From assembly GCF_026914185.1 (NCBI RefSeq), contig NC_070569.1, positions 5,952,001-6,016,000 on the forward strand: 64,000 bases of DNA. Reading direction: 5' to 3'. Each line of letters begins with the position of its first letter. Position 1 is the stretch's first letter. Made by a program: the position numbers and the translations under genes. Origin of the DNA: Puccinia triticina. Taxonomy: Eukaryota; Basidiomycota; Pucciniomycetes; Pucciniales; Pucciniaceae. Shown here piece after piece: positions 1 to 9,867 of the stretch. Under the pieces are notes generated by a model. It worked only from the letters and a program-made list of their open reading frames with translations. It did not search any database and had not been told where the DNA came from.

Positions 1-293
1 GGCCTCCAGGAATCCAAGTTCCGGGCGAACTTGGAGGATAGGAGGCCATAGCATCTGCTCTGATCCAAGGCGGCTATCAAGAAATCTATCCAATCCTCAA
101 TTCTTTTCCGATTCTGAGCGCAATACAACCGCCAACGAAGATCCAACCTTTGTTGTACCCCCAAAACCACTTCCCCCCCCCCCAGCTATCACTTCGAATC
201 CTTACGACTCATCCGGACCATCCGTGAGGGCAGTCACTCGACACCTTTTCCCCTCCCAGCGCTGCCGCCGGCCTAGCACCGAGCGGAGCTCCA
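1..293 (+). repeat. 5' LTR, truncated by the window edge
   Basis: Bases 1-293 match 4771-5075 almost completely. The match ends at a CTCCA motif, so the LTR would have TG...CA termini. Compared with the 3' copy it lacks a 14-bp stretch near position 111. Four bases separate its end from the primer-binding region. Confidence 0.8.
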
Positions 294-297
294 TATT

Positions 298-347
298 TGG
301 TCCCCCGAGCCGGGATCGAACCAGCGACCTCAAGATTTACAGTCTCG
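298..347 (-). other. Primer-binding site antisense to half of tRNA-Tyr(GUA)
   Basis: The reverse complement reads as the 3' half of a mature tRNA: CCA end (298-300), discriminator A (301), acceptor strand (302-308), T arm with a TTCGATC loop (309-325), a 5-nt variable loop (326-330) and a complete anticodon arm (331-347) with GUA anticodon. The CCA is not encoded in eukaryotic tRNA genes, so this is copied from or selected against a mature tRNA. Tyr tRNA genes normally carry an intron after nucleotide 37, yet the match is continuous there. An ordinary LTR-element PBS covers about 10-18 nt; this covers 50. No D arm follows. Confidence 0.7.
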
Positions 348-2903
348 CACTGTGGTTTTGAGGCCGTTTGGCGGTTATAAATTTCTTTTTTTTTTCCTTC
401 TTCTTTTGGTTCCCATCCGTTCGAATCTTAGAATCCTAGCTGAACGGGGCTTTGATTCTCTTCCAAATCAATTCTCAAGCATTTGCGACAGGAGGCGCGG
501 ATCCCTTTGAGGCGCCAACGGTGCCTCAGAGCACATCCCATCCATCCATCGCCGTCGATCTTGTCTCAGGATTCAGTCTAGTCCGCGTTTTAGGATCAAG
601 ACGTTTCTGGTCCTCGATCCTTCTTTCTTTTCTTTTTTTAGGTGTTCAGCGGCGGGGCATTAAGGTTGTAAAAGTAAGTCCCCACCAAATCAGTTGCACC
701 TCCGAAGTCTCTACATCGTCATCAAAACATCACCGCCACGCTGTGAGCCGCCTTTGTCCGTCAAATTCTTTTCCCAGATCCAAGCCGGACGTTGTCTGGC
801 CGGAGGCCAGCTCGGATGGTCAAAATCGACAATGAGGATCGTGACCTTGAATTCGACGGTACAAATGTTGAGGTGTTTCTCGATGCATACCAAACGGCGG
901 CTAAAGAAGACGGCGCATCAGAATTTGACATGGCCTATCAGCTCGCGTGCTTCATTTCGACGTACGATGTTCTAGATGTGGTCGAGACCCTCGGTGGATT
1001 CGAGGATCACGACTGGGCGAAGCTCAAAGCATCAATGCTTGCTCACTGGGGTCGAGCTGACGTATCTCGGTTCTTGCGTCAAGATCTTGAAGCTCTAGTG
1101 CAGACGTGGTCCGCTAAAGGAGGAATTTCTTCAGTTCACGACTACCAGATCTTTCGGCAGTCCTGGGATCCGATTCAGTCATCCCTGCTTAGGAACAATC
1201 AGATCGGTACCGTCGAAGAGATCAAAACCGACTTCTATCTCGCCTTCTCTGTTGGCATTCAGGAGCAGATCCGCACTGAGCTCATCAGGCAGAAGATCAG
1301 GATCACAACGCGCGATCGTCGTTTTCAGCTCCCCGTTTTTGAGAAGCTCAGCGAAGCCGTTGACAAGGTCATGCAGAAGCTGGAAGACGACCATTATCTC
1401 AAGGAGTTCTCTGGTCTATCCAAACGTTCGGCAGTCGCGGACAACAGCTCGGGAACGCTGCAATCCTCAAAGCGGCGCTGTGAGATGGAGCCCTCGGATT
1501 TTCAAGTTCCTCAAGATCCTATGTCATATCCCAATTGCCCCGTTCGCCGCGTCAACATCGTACAGTTCACGCTTCAGGATCTACAGTTTCTAGCCCGTTC
1601 GTGGTTGGAAGAAGAAGGCCGCTCATTTGCTGAGGATTGTCCAGCCTTTCGTCGATCTTGGGATTCACTTGTTGCTGCGCTAGTCGGAAAGTTTCTTTAT
1701 ATTGACACCCTTGAAGAAGTGAAGAGCTTATGTTATGAAACATTCTCTCTGATTGCCCAACCTCCATTGCCGAGCTCACCCGAACCGGTACATACAGCAA
1801 GACTTTCCTCAACTCAGTGTGGAGATGCGGTCTTAGAGCGAACGACTGAAGATTCTAGAGAAGCTGGATTCGCGTTTGCCAAACGCCTTTCGTGGTCGGA
1901 CTCACCCGCTCCCCCGTCAGAAGTTCTCGTCGCCCAAGAGATCAAGAAGCCTATTTCAGATCATAAGCCTCCCTCAGTCATCACAGCCGATCCCTTTTCT
2001 CGAGCCAATCAATCGGACCCGTCTCAAACGCGAGAAAAAAATCACAAGACTTCAGATGTTCTCCCTGTGCCTTGTCCCCCGGGTCTCGGACCTTTTGAGG
2101 ATCCCACGCGAGATGAAAATCTAGAGTCCTCCGACCTTCCCTGTGTTTCCTTTCCTCCAGGCCTTAGGCCATATAAGGAGCTTGCGCGTACGGGCTCAGA
2201 TTCAGAAGAAGAATACATGGACGTCGAGACCAATCTTGTTCAGGGATCAACTGGAGAGCTGCATTCGGCGAAAGGACTGTCTTTCAACTTGATCCTGTCG
2301 TGTAATCCTCCTGTCTTCCAGTCGGAAGCTGGCCTCACTCAAGAAATCTCCGTCAACACGCTAGATTTTTTTTCTCAATCCGATCAACACAATCCCTTGC
2401 AGAAGCAAGATGAGAATCCCCTGTCTTCGGAACCTTCTTCTGTTACTCCACCTACGGAGGGCATAGCCTTTTCCCCTGAGCTTTGCGATCAATTGGTTGA
2501 AGAACTAAGTCCAGCTACACGCTCTACGTTTGAGCTAATTTTGAGGCACTCTGTCAGTTTTCACTCGATATCATCAAGGACACGCCCGCTAGCCGACAAA
2601 GAACTGAAGACCGCTGGTGTTGGGAAGAGAATCCTTCCTCCGGATTGTGCCGAGCTTCATATCAAAATGAGTCTAATAATTGACAGCTTTGGTCAATCAC
2701 CTCACTTTTCAGATCATCGAATCAACTCAAGCGGTTTTTTACTTCCTCTCGTTTCGCATGGTGAGGCCGATCCTGGACTTGCATGGAGCCGAACCGGAGG
2801 AGGTTCCAATTCCCTTCTGAAATCCGAAGATCGCCTCCGAAATGAGGGTAAACTACCTTTACTTCAGCTGGAGCGCGGTCGAGGAGGTTTAATTTTAGCG
2901 GAG

Positions 2904-3003
2904 GGGGAGAGACTAGAAGTAAGTTCTCTCCTTAGTATGCGCCTCCGGGTAGATACCCATCACGTCGCCAAAACTCTACAATCTGCCACTTTTGTGAGCC
3001 GTA
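2904..3003 (+). repeat. Internal duplication, left copy (right copy 4159-4245)
   Basis: About 90-100 bp beginning near CTAGAAGTAAGTTCTCTCC recur at 4162 with the same order of blocks (cysteine-poor coding text, then CTGCCAC and GTGAG). Both copies contain a GTAAGT that could act as a splice donor. The duplication lies on either side of the in-frame stop, so the downstream part of the ORF may have arisen from a partial duplication of the upstream part. Confidence 0.6.
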
Positions 3004-3765
3004 CCCGGTTGCCCTTTTGCGTTTTCAGTTTCATTTCATTACGGTCGACTATTCTCGATCATCGGAAAAGGACGGCGCGGGCTTTTCCATGTCAAGTTGG
3101 CAACGGGCTGGAAGCGTTGAAGGATTCATTTGTTACGCTAGTGGGAGAATTCAACGCTCTAGCCTTTGTTTTTGATTCCCAACTGGATCCTCTTCTTTTC
3201 CTCGGTTCCCTTCCTCAAGCTAATTCAGGAGAGTGTTTAGTTTTCAAGATTCCTCATGCACCCAATTTTGATTCTAGTCGACCTCTGTGCCATGAAGTTG
3301 CTTCTCTCCAGCATTCACTACCTTCTGTCACGCTCAAGACTGGCTGTGGAGGTTTCAAGTCTGGAAATCTTTTCGCTCGATCTCTGCCCTCTGTCCATGA
3401 GTCAAATGAAGGACGCGCGGACGTCCGATCCGAGCCTTTTGATTGATCAATTGCAGAGCGGACAGACCATCCAAACGATCTGGGTAGCAGCTCTCAAATG
3501 ATCTCCAAGCTTGAAGCCTCTCTCCAAAGCGTTCGAGCCTATTCGGATCACACCTTATCATCTTCTCAAAGGACTGATCATCGAAAGATTGCGAACATCA
3601 CTAGAAGCAAAAACAAGAATGTTTCCTTTTGCGCGACAATCCGACCCATTGCTCCTTGTCCGATCAGCCAGCCCCGCCAGCTTGCAGAGCCCTTGGTTTG
3701 GCTTCAAGAACTGCAATTTTCTAACAATTCAAAGCCGCTCCACACACCTGAAGATTACCTCCGAA

Positions 3766-4098
3766 ATGAGGTTAAACTACTGTTGTATCATCTCAAGCAG
3801 GATTTGACTCCGGTTTCGTCTCAGGATCCTCGTATGAATGGAATCAAGACGTTTCAGGATTCCAGCGCTGGCTTTTTGTTTCACAATCATGTTTTGGCTC
3901 AATCTCGTCTCCGCAATGAGAATAAACTACCTTCCGACTCTCGTCTCCGCGACGAGAATAAACTAGTCTCGTCTTTGAAGACCCTCCGCAATGAGGTTAA
4001 ACTAGGCTTGTCTGCAGAGACCCTCCGCAATGAGGCTAAACTTCCGAGCCTCCGCGACGAGGATAAACTAATGATCCTCCGCAATGAGGTGAAACTAC
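3766..4098 (+). repeat. Seven CTCCGCAATGAGGTTAAACTA-type repeats
   Basis: A motif of about 20 bp (CTCCG, C/A-A-TGAGG, A/T-TAAACTA) occurs at 3766, about 3908, 3944, 3983, 4020, 4050 and 4077, with one more isolated copy near 2836. Spacing is irregular, about 25-40 bp apart from the first gap. In the Gag frame each encodes L-R-N/D-E-x-K-L. All copies keep the frame, so the array looks constrained at protein level, or was recently expanded. Confidence 0.7.
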
Positions 4099-4475
4099 CT
4101 CTCCCAAAAATAGGAACTCGAGCGCAGGAGGAGGAGTTTGGTATGCCGCGGAGGAAGGAGGAACTAGAAGTAAGTTCTCTCCATGTGTGCACCTCCGGGC
4201 TAGATGCCACTCTGTCAAAAACCCTACGACCTGCCACACTCGTGAGAACCTGGCAGGACCCTTGTTTTGTTTTCTTTATTGCTCCAGGTTTTCCCCTACA
4301 TCCTCAAGACCCAAGACAGATGAAGAGCAGTCTAGGGACAGACTGTAAGTGGTGGGTGGATGTGGTGGTCTAAATGGTAGTCAGCTTCAGATCCAAACTT
4401 CAAGATCAGCCCTCAAGAAAACCACCCTCAAGGCTCAAGATTCTCTCAGATCCTCCTTCTCCCTTTTCCCCACTC

Positions 4476-4735
4476 TCCTCTTTCTCACTTTTGCTCTTTC
4501 TTGGTCCTAACACAGATCTGTCTGTGGGTTTATTCCTAGTTGTTGTCTTGTTCTGGTTTTTGTTTCTTCCTTGTCTTTTGTCATGTTTATCTCCATTTCT
4601 CCTGGTTCCTCTCTTATTTCTTATGTTTCTTGTTGGTTTCATGTTTTATCTCTTTGTTCTATTTCTCTGCTTCTTTTCCTCTTTGTGTTGTCTGTTTCTT
4701 TTCTTTTCTCCTTTGTCTGTGTTGTGTGTGCGCGC
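4476..4735 (+). repeat. Pyrimidine-rich tract before the 3' LTR
   Basis: About 260 bases are dominated by TTT, TCT and CTT runs. They give long but low-complexity open frames rich in Leu, Phe, Cys and Ser, which I do not regard as genes. A purine-rich stretch (about 4745-4760) just before the LTR could serve as the polypurine tract. Confidence 0.5.
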
Positions 4736-4763
4736 ATGGCGCGCGAGGAGATGATGACATGTC

Positions 4764-5075
4764 TGTGACAGGCCTCCAGGAATCCAAGTTCCGGGCGAAC
4801 TTGGAGGATAGGAGGCCATAGCATCTGCTCTGATCCAAGGCGGCTATCAAGAAATCTATCCAATCCTCAATTCTTTTCCGATCCATTTTTTCCAATTCTG
4901 AGCGCGATAGAACCGCCAACGAAGATCCAACCTTTGTTGTACCCCCAAAACCACTTCCCCCCCCCAGCTATCACTTCGAATCCTTACGACTCATCCGGAC
5001 CATCCGTGAGGGCAGTCACTCGACACCTTTTCCCCTCCCAGCGCTGCCGCCGGCCTAGCACCGAGCGGAGCTCCA
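4764..5075 (+). repeat. 3' LTR of the Gag-only element
   Basis: A 312-bp copy begins TGTGACA and ends CTCCA, matching 1-293. The flanking target duplication cannot be tested because the left flank is outside the window. Confidence 0.75.
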
Positions 5076-5677
5076 TACCGTCTTGGTTAAAGCCTCAGCA
5101 ACAGGATTTCCGACCCCTTGAGAGGAGGTAAGACCTGCGCTGTAGTGCCTACTTAGGATTGACAGAAGCTGACCAACATCTTGCGCATACATCAATTGGC
5201 AGCTCCAGCAATCTTGCAGCTCGGATTGGCTAGCGTTAAGTGCAACACCTACCAAGTCCTTGTAAGAGATCATCCTCAATCTCAGCTTACCCTTAGGAAG
5301 CCCTAGCACTGACATTACTCGCAGTGATTGAATTGCTATACAGACACACTTGTCTCAAGCCGCAATCATGTGGCCCAAGCTGCTTTGCAGCCCATTTCAT
5401 TATCACATCTCTTTCTTATCTCTATACCAGAGCCGGCCACTGATCCTCTCTTAGGTAAACTTTATTTCTTATTTTTCCTCTCAAGTCTCTGTGTCTGACA
5501 GATAGACCAAAACTTATTGTGAAATAAAAACTCTTAGTTCTGTGAACTCTTAATTCAGTGCTAATACCAGGCAGTTCACCATGTGCTCTTGAAGGGAGTT
5601 TCTTCCTGCTGTAAAATTTTGGTGGGCTTTGGGCACCCCAGTTAGAAGGTATATTTATTGTCTTATTTTTGTGATCC
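5076..5677. other. Intergenic, nothing recognised
   Basis: Unique-looking sequence of about 600 bp between the Gag-only element and the CACTG element. I see no coding exon with a recognisable family, no RNA gene and no clear repeat. Confidence 0.5.
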
Positions 5678-6856
5678 ACTGCCAGCATAATTGGCTGGGT
5701 TGAGGTTATCCCAGTTAAACTGGGATGATCTCAACCAATTTAAACTTGGTTGATCTCAACTGATGAAATATAAATCCAAGGTAACCTGTGAGCCTGAGTC
5801 TCTACAGTGACAACAGGACACAAGAAATGGGGGGGCAATAGTTGGATTTCTTGGGATAAAGAAACTACAACTATAAGAGAAAAAGAGAAAGAGAGAGAGA
5901 AACCAAGCAGGATAAGGAAAAAGAGAAGTACTAGGTTATTCTAGTGGGAATGCACGTCCACTGGCAATGCTACTCTTCAGAAGAGTGCTGCTAATCTGTG
6001 CTAGAAGTGCTACAGCTTCCTCTCAGGAGGGTATCTGGATTAGATAAGTTTAATCCAGCCACAATTTTTTAGCTTCCTTCTGGATAGTCAAGGTTCTCAA
6101 AGGGAAACCTGAGGGACAGCCCTGTAACCTAGATTTGAGGCAAAGGCCAAGTGATAATAAGGGACAGCCCTGTGATCAAGATAGAGGCAAAGGCCTGTGG
6201 ATTTGGAGGGACAGCCCTGTGATCAAGAAGGAGGCAAAACCAGAAGAAAGAGCAGATCAAGCAAGACACAGAGTTGTGCCTCTGAGATAAACAAGGTTCA
6301 GTGAAAGAGGTTACTTACTGTCAATATCCTAGGCGCCTGTGACGGTAGGTATACTGGGAGTATAGTAGGCTCTTTGGTGGTGATCCTGGAGTTATCTGGG
6401 TGGTGGTTCTGGTGTGCTGAAGTCTGTAGATCCGCCTCAGGCAAGGGGGATCCTGACTACGAAAATTTTCACAGTTTGCTTATGTAATTTACATATGTAC
6501 ATGTGGTTTGGCGCGCCTGGTAGCGCTGACACGTCACAACTGCGCAAGCGCGCCACAACTCAATAACTCAGGGAAGGAGTATAGTTACAATGAATTGATA
6601 AGTTGTAACTAGGGTTAAAATTGCATGAGGAAACAGAATATGAAGTCAAAACAAGGTTATCTCTTAAGATGAAAAAGATATAAAGTAATTTATATGTAAC
6701 AAAGGTAGAACAGGCAGCTTTTAGGTCAGCTGTGATGACTCTAAGGCTGACATAACCCCCCTTGGGTTTATAGATGAGATCAACCCATTTTAAATTGGTT
6801 GAGTGCATCCCAGTTAAACTGGGATGACTTCATCCCAGCCAAATATGCTGGCAGTG
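5678..6856. mobile_element. CACTG-ended TIR element, 1.18 kb, non-coding
   Basis: Termini CACTGCCAGC and GCTGGCAGTG are inverted, followed by subterminal AT-rich palindromes (CCCAGTTAAACTGGG) at both ends. The same termini and subterminal blocks form the short element at 39469-39674, so the two belong to one family. CACTA-type elements have such termini and 3-bp duplications; here the flanks (ATC and TGA) do not match, but the other copy has CTG on both sides. No transposase ORF is present. Confidence 0.65.
6111..6250 (+). repeat. 48-bp tandem repeat, about three units
   Basis: Units start with GGGACAGCCCTGT at about 6113, 6161 and 6208, giving periods of 48 and 47 bp. The array lies inside the CACTG element. 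Confidence 0.7.
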
Positions 6857-7286
6857 TGATTCTTGGTGAAATTACATTTTTGACTCCCATTCTATGTGCA
6901 GGAATTACAATCTAACTCCCAAAAATTACCTTTTGGGAGTCAGAATGTAATTTTTGGGAGCCAATTAGTTAAGCTTCAAAAACTATACACTTCTTTAATA
7001 CAACTTGGCAGTGATCACAACCTCTTTTCTCTGTACAACATTGATCTTGTCATTTGGAAGTATTTGCTTTTCTTTAAGGTTCAGTTAATTATTTTCCAGT
7101 CTTTTTTTGTTTGGCCAAACTGACTAGAGTGCCTCTTTTCTTTTTTTAAATGTATGCATGGTTAGTATGCAGATTGGTCAAAGAGTCTATTTGTTCTTGG
7201 TAGATGTACAGGCTAACAATGAAGCTTTGTAAATTTGGGGTGAACTATCTGTTTTGGTTTGGTGTTTATCAATACCTTTGCCACCA
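6857..7286. other. Intergenic, nothing recognised
   Basis: AT-rich sequence downstream of the RING gene on its strand. It contains a short inverted pair around AAATTACATTTTTGACTCCCA and TGGGAGTCAGAATGTAATTTTT-like blocks (6868-6960), possibly a degraded foldback element. Confidence 0.4.
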
Positions 7287-7963
7287 CTACCAGATTTGCA
7301 AGACAAGTATTATAAAAACCTTGATGATTGCCAAAAAGTTGATCCAAGTTACTATATCACCGTCCGCCAGATCATAATATAATAGGGTGAACATGCTTTC
7401 ATTGGCCAAATCAACAGCTACTTCTTCATCGTCCAAACCCGGGGCTTCTTCTCCTGAGGGCAATCGTCGGCAAAGTGGACAACGCATCTCTTCTTCCATC
7501 TTTTTACTGGCTTCATCGATGCAAGTTCTGTGGAATTCATGGCCACATCCATTCCATTGTGTGGTTTCCTCACCTAGTGCCCATTCTGTCAAGCAGATTG
7601 GACAGTGTTCCTGGAATTCCCTCCACGTCACTGCTTCTCCCGATTCGAAATCGTCGGGTACATCAATAACAATTGCCTCATTGAGTTCCGGATGAGATGA
7701 GTAGGTTTTCAAAGTTTCTCGACTTTCTTGTGAATTCTATAAAATGACCACAAATGTCAATCGCAAGGATTCCGTTATAATATGAGCAATCAAAAACTCC
7801 GACCTACCCGATGATTGAATTTGCGCCGGTGAGCTAAACCCGGAACTGGTGTGTGTGACTCATGGCCTGAAGCTAATATAGCTGTTGCACAGCCTTGTGA
7901 GCTAGAAACATCTCGGCTTTCTTTCAAAGCATCAATCCGACCCCATCGATTAATGGAATTCAT
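7287..7963 (-). CDS. RING-H2 protein with C-terminal hydrophobic tail (2 exons)
   Basis: Model: complement of 7808-7963 and 7287-7736, 201 aa. The intron has donor GTAGGT and acceptor TTTTATAG and keeps the frame. The RING-H2 pattern is complete: C97-x2-C100-x15-C116-x-H118-x2-H121-x2-C124-x13-C138-x2-C141, which binds two zinc ions and typically recruits an E2 ubiquitin-conjugating enzyme. The last 18 residues are strongly hydrophobic (from INFLAIIKVF), like a tail anchor, though this end could instead be read through an unrecognised intron (GTAACT lies just before it). ATG 7963 is the first Met in frame; the frame remains open a little upstream. Likely a small E3 ligase; substrate unknown. 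Confidence 0.7.
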
Positions 7964-8495
7964 CGCCCAGCATCCTCTGATCAAAATCTATCGAAAAATA
8001 AAATATCGCACATCGTCTCAGATTCTACTGAGAAAGGGACAGTATTTAGCGAAAGGCCCTGCATACCAGGTGAAGAATTAAACGGACGGCCATGGGAAAT
8101 GTCGAACCACGACTTGAACGACAAATGGCCTGGGTTGAAGGATTGGGATGCGAACCAGGAAACCTATGAAAAAAGTCCAAGGCACGTTTGTGTATATGTG
8201 GTCTTTGATTTCAAGATTACAATAAATGAAGAATTGTTGATCATGTGTGTTTTGCTTAAAAGACAAGGGATCATGTCAGACTAGAACTTCCGCCCTCCCC
8301 CACAAATGTATACAATCTTTCATGGTGTCTCAGGATAAACCCCAAGGCGGCAAGAATTTCTCTAACACATTCCCTTCCTAAAATTTACAGTTTCATTGGA
8401 AATTCATTGGGTCACAAGAAGGGGTCAATGGGTGTGTAACAATTGAACTACAGTGAAACTGAAGAACTCCACATTGCCTTCAACTTCAACTTCAC
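7964..8495. other. Intergenic, likely promoter side of the RING gene
   Basis: About 530 bp upstream of the RING gene. No TATA box at a convincing distance and no other gene recognised. Confidence 0.4.
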
Positions 8496-8503
8496 ACTCC
8501 AAC

Positions 8504-8863
8504 AGGACCCTGGAAACCCCCTATAACTGTGGGTAATGTAAAATTGGGAATTTTGGCTAAATTCATGCGTTGGGGGCACCGGGGAATTCTTGGGGACAAT
8601 TTGAACATTTTCCTGTGTATGCTTGAGGCAAAATTCCCCCGGGGAACCCCAAAAACCCCAATGAAAAGCCAGGTTCTGCGGGCAGTAGCAGGTTTTACCC
8701 AATTTGGGTGGAAATTTCATCAGCACATTTCTAACATGTTTTATGCCTAACATCTTTAGTTTCAAAGCCCATTCATACCAACTTCATGCCTATCATTTTG
8801 CAAACAAACAGAAAAATTCATACATTTACATTACCCACCTACTTTGGGGGTTTCCAGGGTCCT
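8504..8863. mobile_element. hAT-type MITE, 360 bp, TSD ACTCCAAC
   Basis: Termini AGGACCCTGGAAACCCCC and its inverse bound 360 bp. The 8-bp sequence ACTCCAAC occurs directly on both sides (8496-8503 and 8864-8871), the duplication length typical of hAT transposons. The inverted terminal region continues for about 40 bp through a TGGGTAATGTAAA block. No coding capacity. Confidence 0.85.
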
Positions 8864-8871
8864 ACTCCAAC

Positions 8872-9867
8872 TCTCCCTCCTCACCATTGCCAGAACTAAT
8901 TTAATGCAAGTCCCTTGCTTTGGAGGGCCTAGCTGGTCCAGTCTGACGCAAAGCGGGGGCCTCCAAGTGAGGAACTTGTGAATTTGTGACCAATGGGTAT
9001 AATTTGGACTGGATTCAGAAGCTGGGTGAATTCTGGTAGAAAAATGTTGCTGTCACATTTTCCCCAACTTTCTGGAGGAATTCACATCCAATTGGAAAAA
9101 ATTTCAACCAAGTTTCAAAATCCTCACAAGCATAATGGCCCCCCAAGAGATTCACTTCCAGCAATCGAGTAACTACTGTAATGAACACTTGAGATTAAAT
9201 GGTGTTTGTTTTGGCTACTGTACTGGCTTGTTCTTTTTCCTATACTTAGTGAAGGAAGAATTGTAAGTCCAGCCTTTCTTTTTCATCCATGTATCTATTG
9301 ACAACAAAACTTGTGGAGTTGGTAACCCTGTCATGTATCAGTAATTATGGCTGTGTCTGTATGTGTATACCTACATATGTTATGTTTAGGGATGCTTTTT
9401 TATATATTGAGGTTCTCTATTATAATCTATCTATCTTTGTACCTATAAACTTTTTTTTTCTTCAAGGTTTGTTTTACCGATGGCCACATTAAAAGGGAGA
9501 TAAAAAAAGAATAGGACACTTGCAAAAAAGAGGAGAGAGGACAGCTGAGAGGTAGAGAGAAAGAGATGTGTTACATATGTATAAAAGTAAAACCAAGGCA
9601 ACAAAAAAGGAGGGGTGTAGAGAGACAACGGAGGAGTGAGTCAGGTAGAGAGAATTTTTTCAGGTTTATTTTTTGTTGGTTGTGTGTTAATATGAACAGA
9701 TAACAAAACCAAGATATCTTCTAATAACCCAAACACAATGATAAACCGTAACGAAGAGGCTGAAGGGAAAAAGAGGAGAAGAGAAAGCTGTCTGCTTCTA
9801 AGACACGAGGTTCGTTTGAAAAGAAAGATATACATATGTTCAAACTTTCTTAGGGTTGAGTGTTGAG
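8872..9867. other. Intergenic, 3' side of ATG4
   Basis: About 1 kb of AT-rich sequence with poly-purine stretches near 9500-9650 and 9740-9790. I see no gene. The 3' untranslated region of ATG4 must lie here on the minus strand. Confidence 0.4.

Larger units (their letters stand above)
816..4373 (+). pseudogene. Gag-like ORF interrupted by one in-frame TGA
   Basis: From ATG 816 the frame is open to a TGA at 3444-3446, then open again in the same frame to 4373, giving about 1185 codons with a single stop. An upstream TTG at 792 is in frame, but 816 is the first ATG. Residues 1-220 look like a fungal retrotransposon Gag: acidic start, a region rich in W, Y and F, and a helical segment around EEIKTDFYLAFSVGIQEQIR. 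The middle is Ser/Pro rich. The part after the stop carries repeated LRNEVKL-type heptads. No zinc knuckle is visible. The stop may be decay, readthrough, or removed by splicing; the sequence alone does not decide. Confidence 0.6.
1..5075 (+). mobile_element. Gag-only LTR retrotransposon (TR-GAG/LARD-like)
   Basis: Two direct repeats (1-293 and 4764-5075) flank an internal region that encodes only a Gag-like protein. I see no protease, reverse transcriptase or integrase. This layout matches non-autonomous terminal-repeat retrotransposons with a GAG domain. The left LTR lacks its first 7 bases because the window starts inside it. The LTR copies differ by at least a 14-bp indel and a few substitutions, so the insertion is not recent. 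Mobilisation would need a related autonomous element in trans (inference). Confidence 0.75.

Noticed and set aside
298..347. tRNA-Tyr gene on the minus strand
   Set aside because: The CCA end is encoded, there is no D arm or 5' acceptor strand and no intron, and it sits four bases after an LTR; a primer-binding region explains all of this.
4374..4754. 126-codon ORF rich in Leu and Phe (membrane protein?)
   Set aside because: It is a by-product of the pyrimidine tract before the 3' LTR; overlapping frames look alike and there is no family motif.
5678..6856. Target duplication TGAT for the 1.18-kb CACTG element
   Set aside because: It would need asymmetric ends (an extra C on one side); the sister element shows 3-bp duplications, so the flanks here are best called undetermined.
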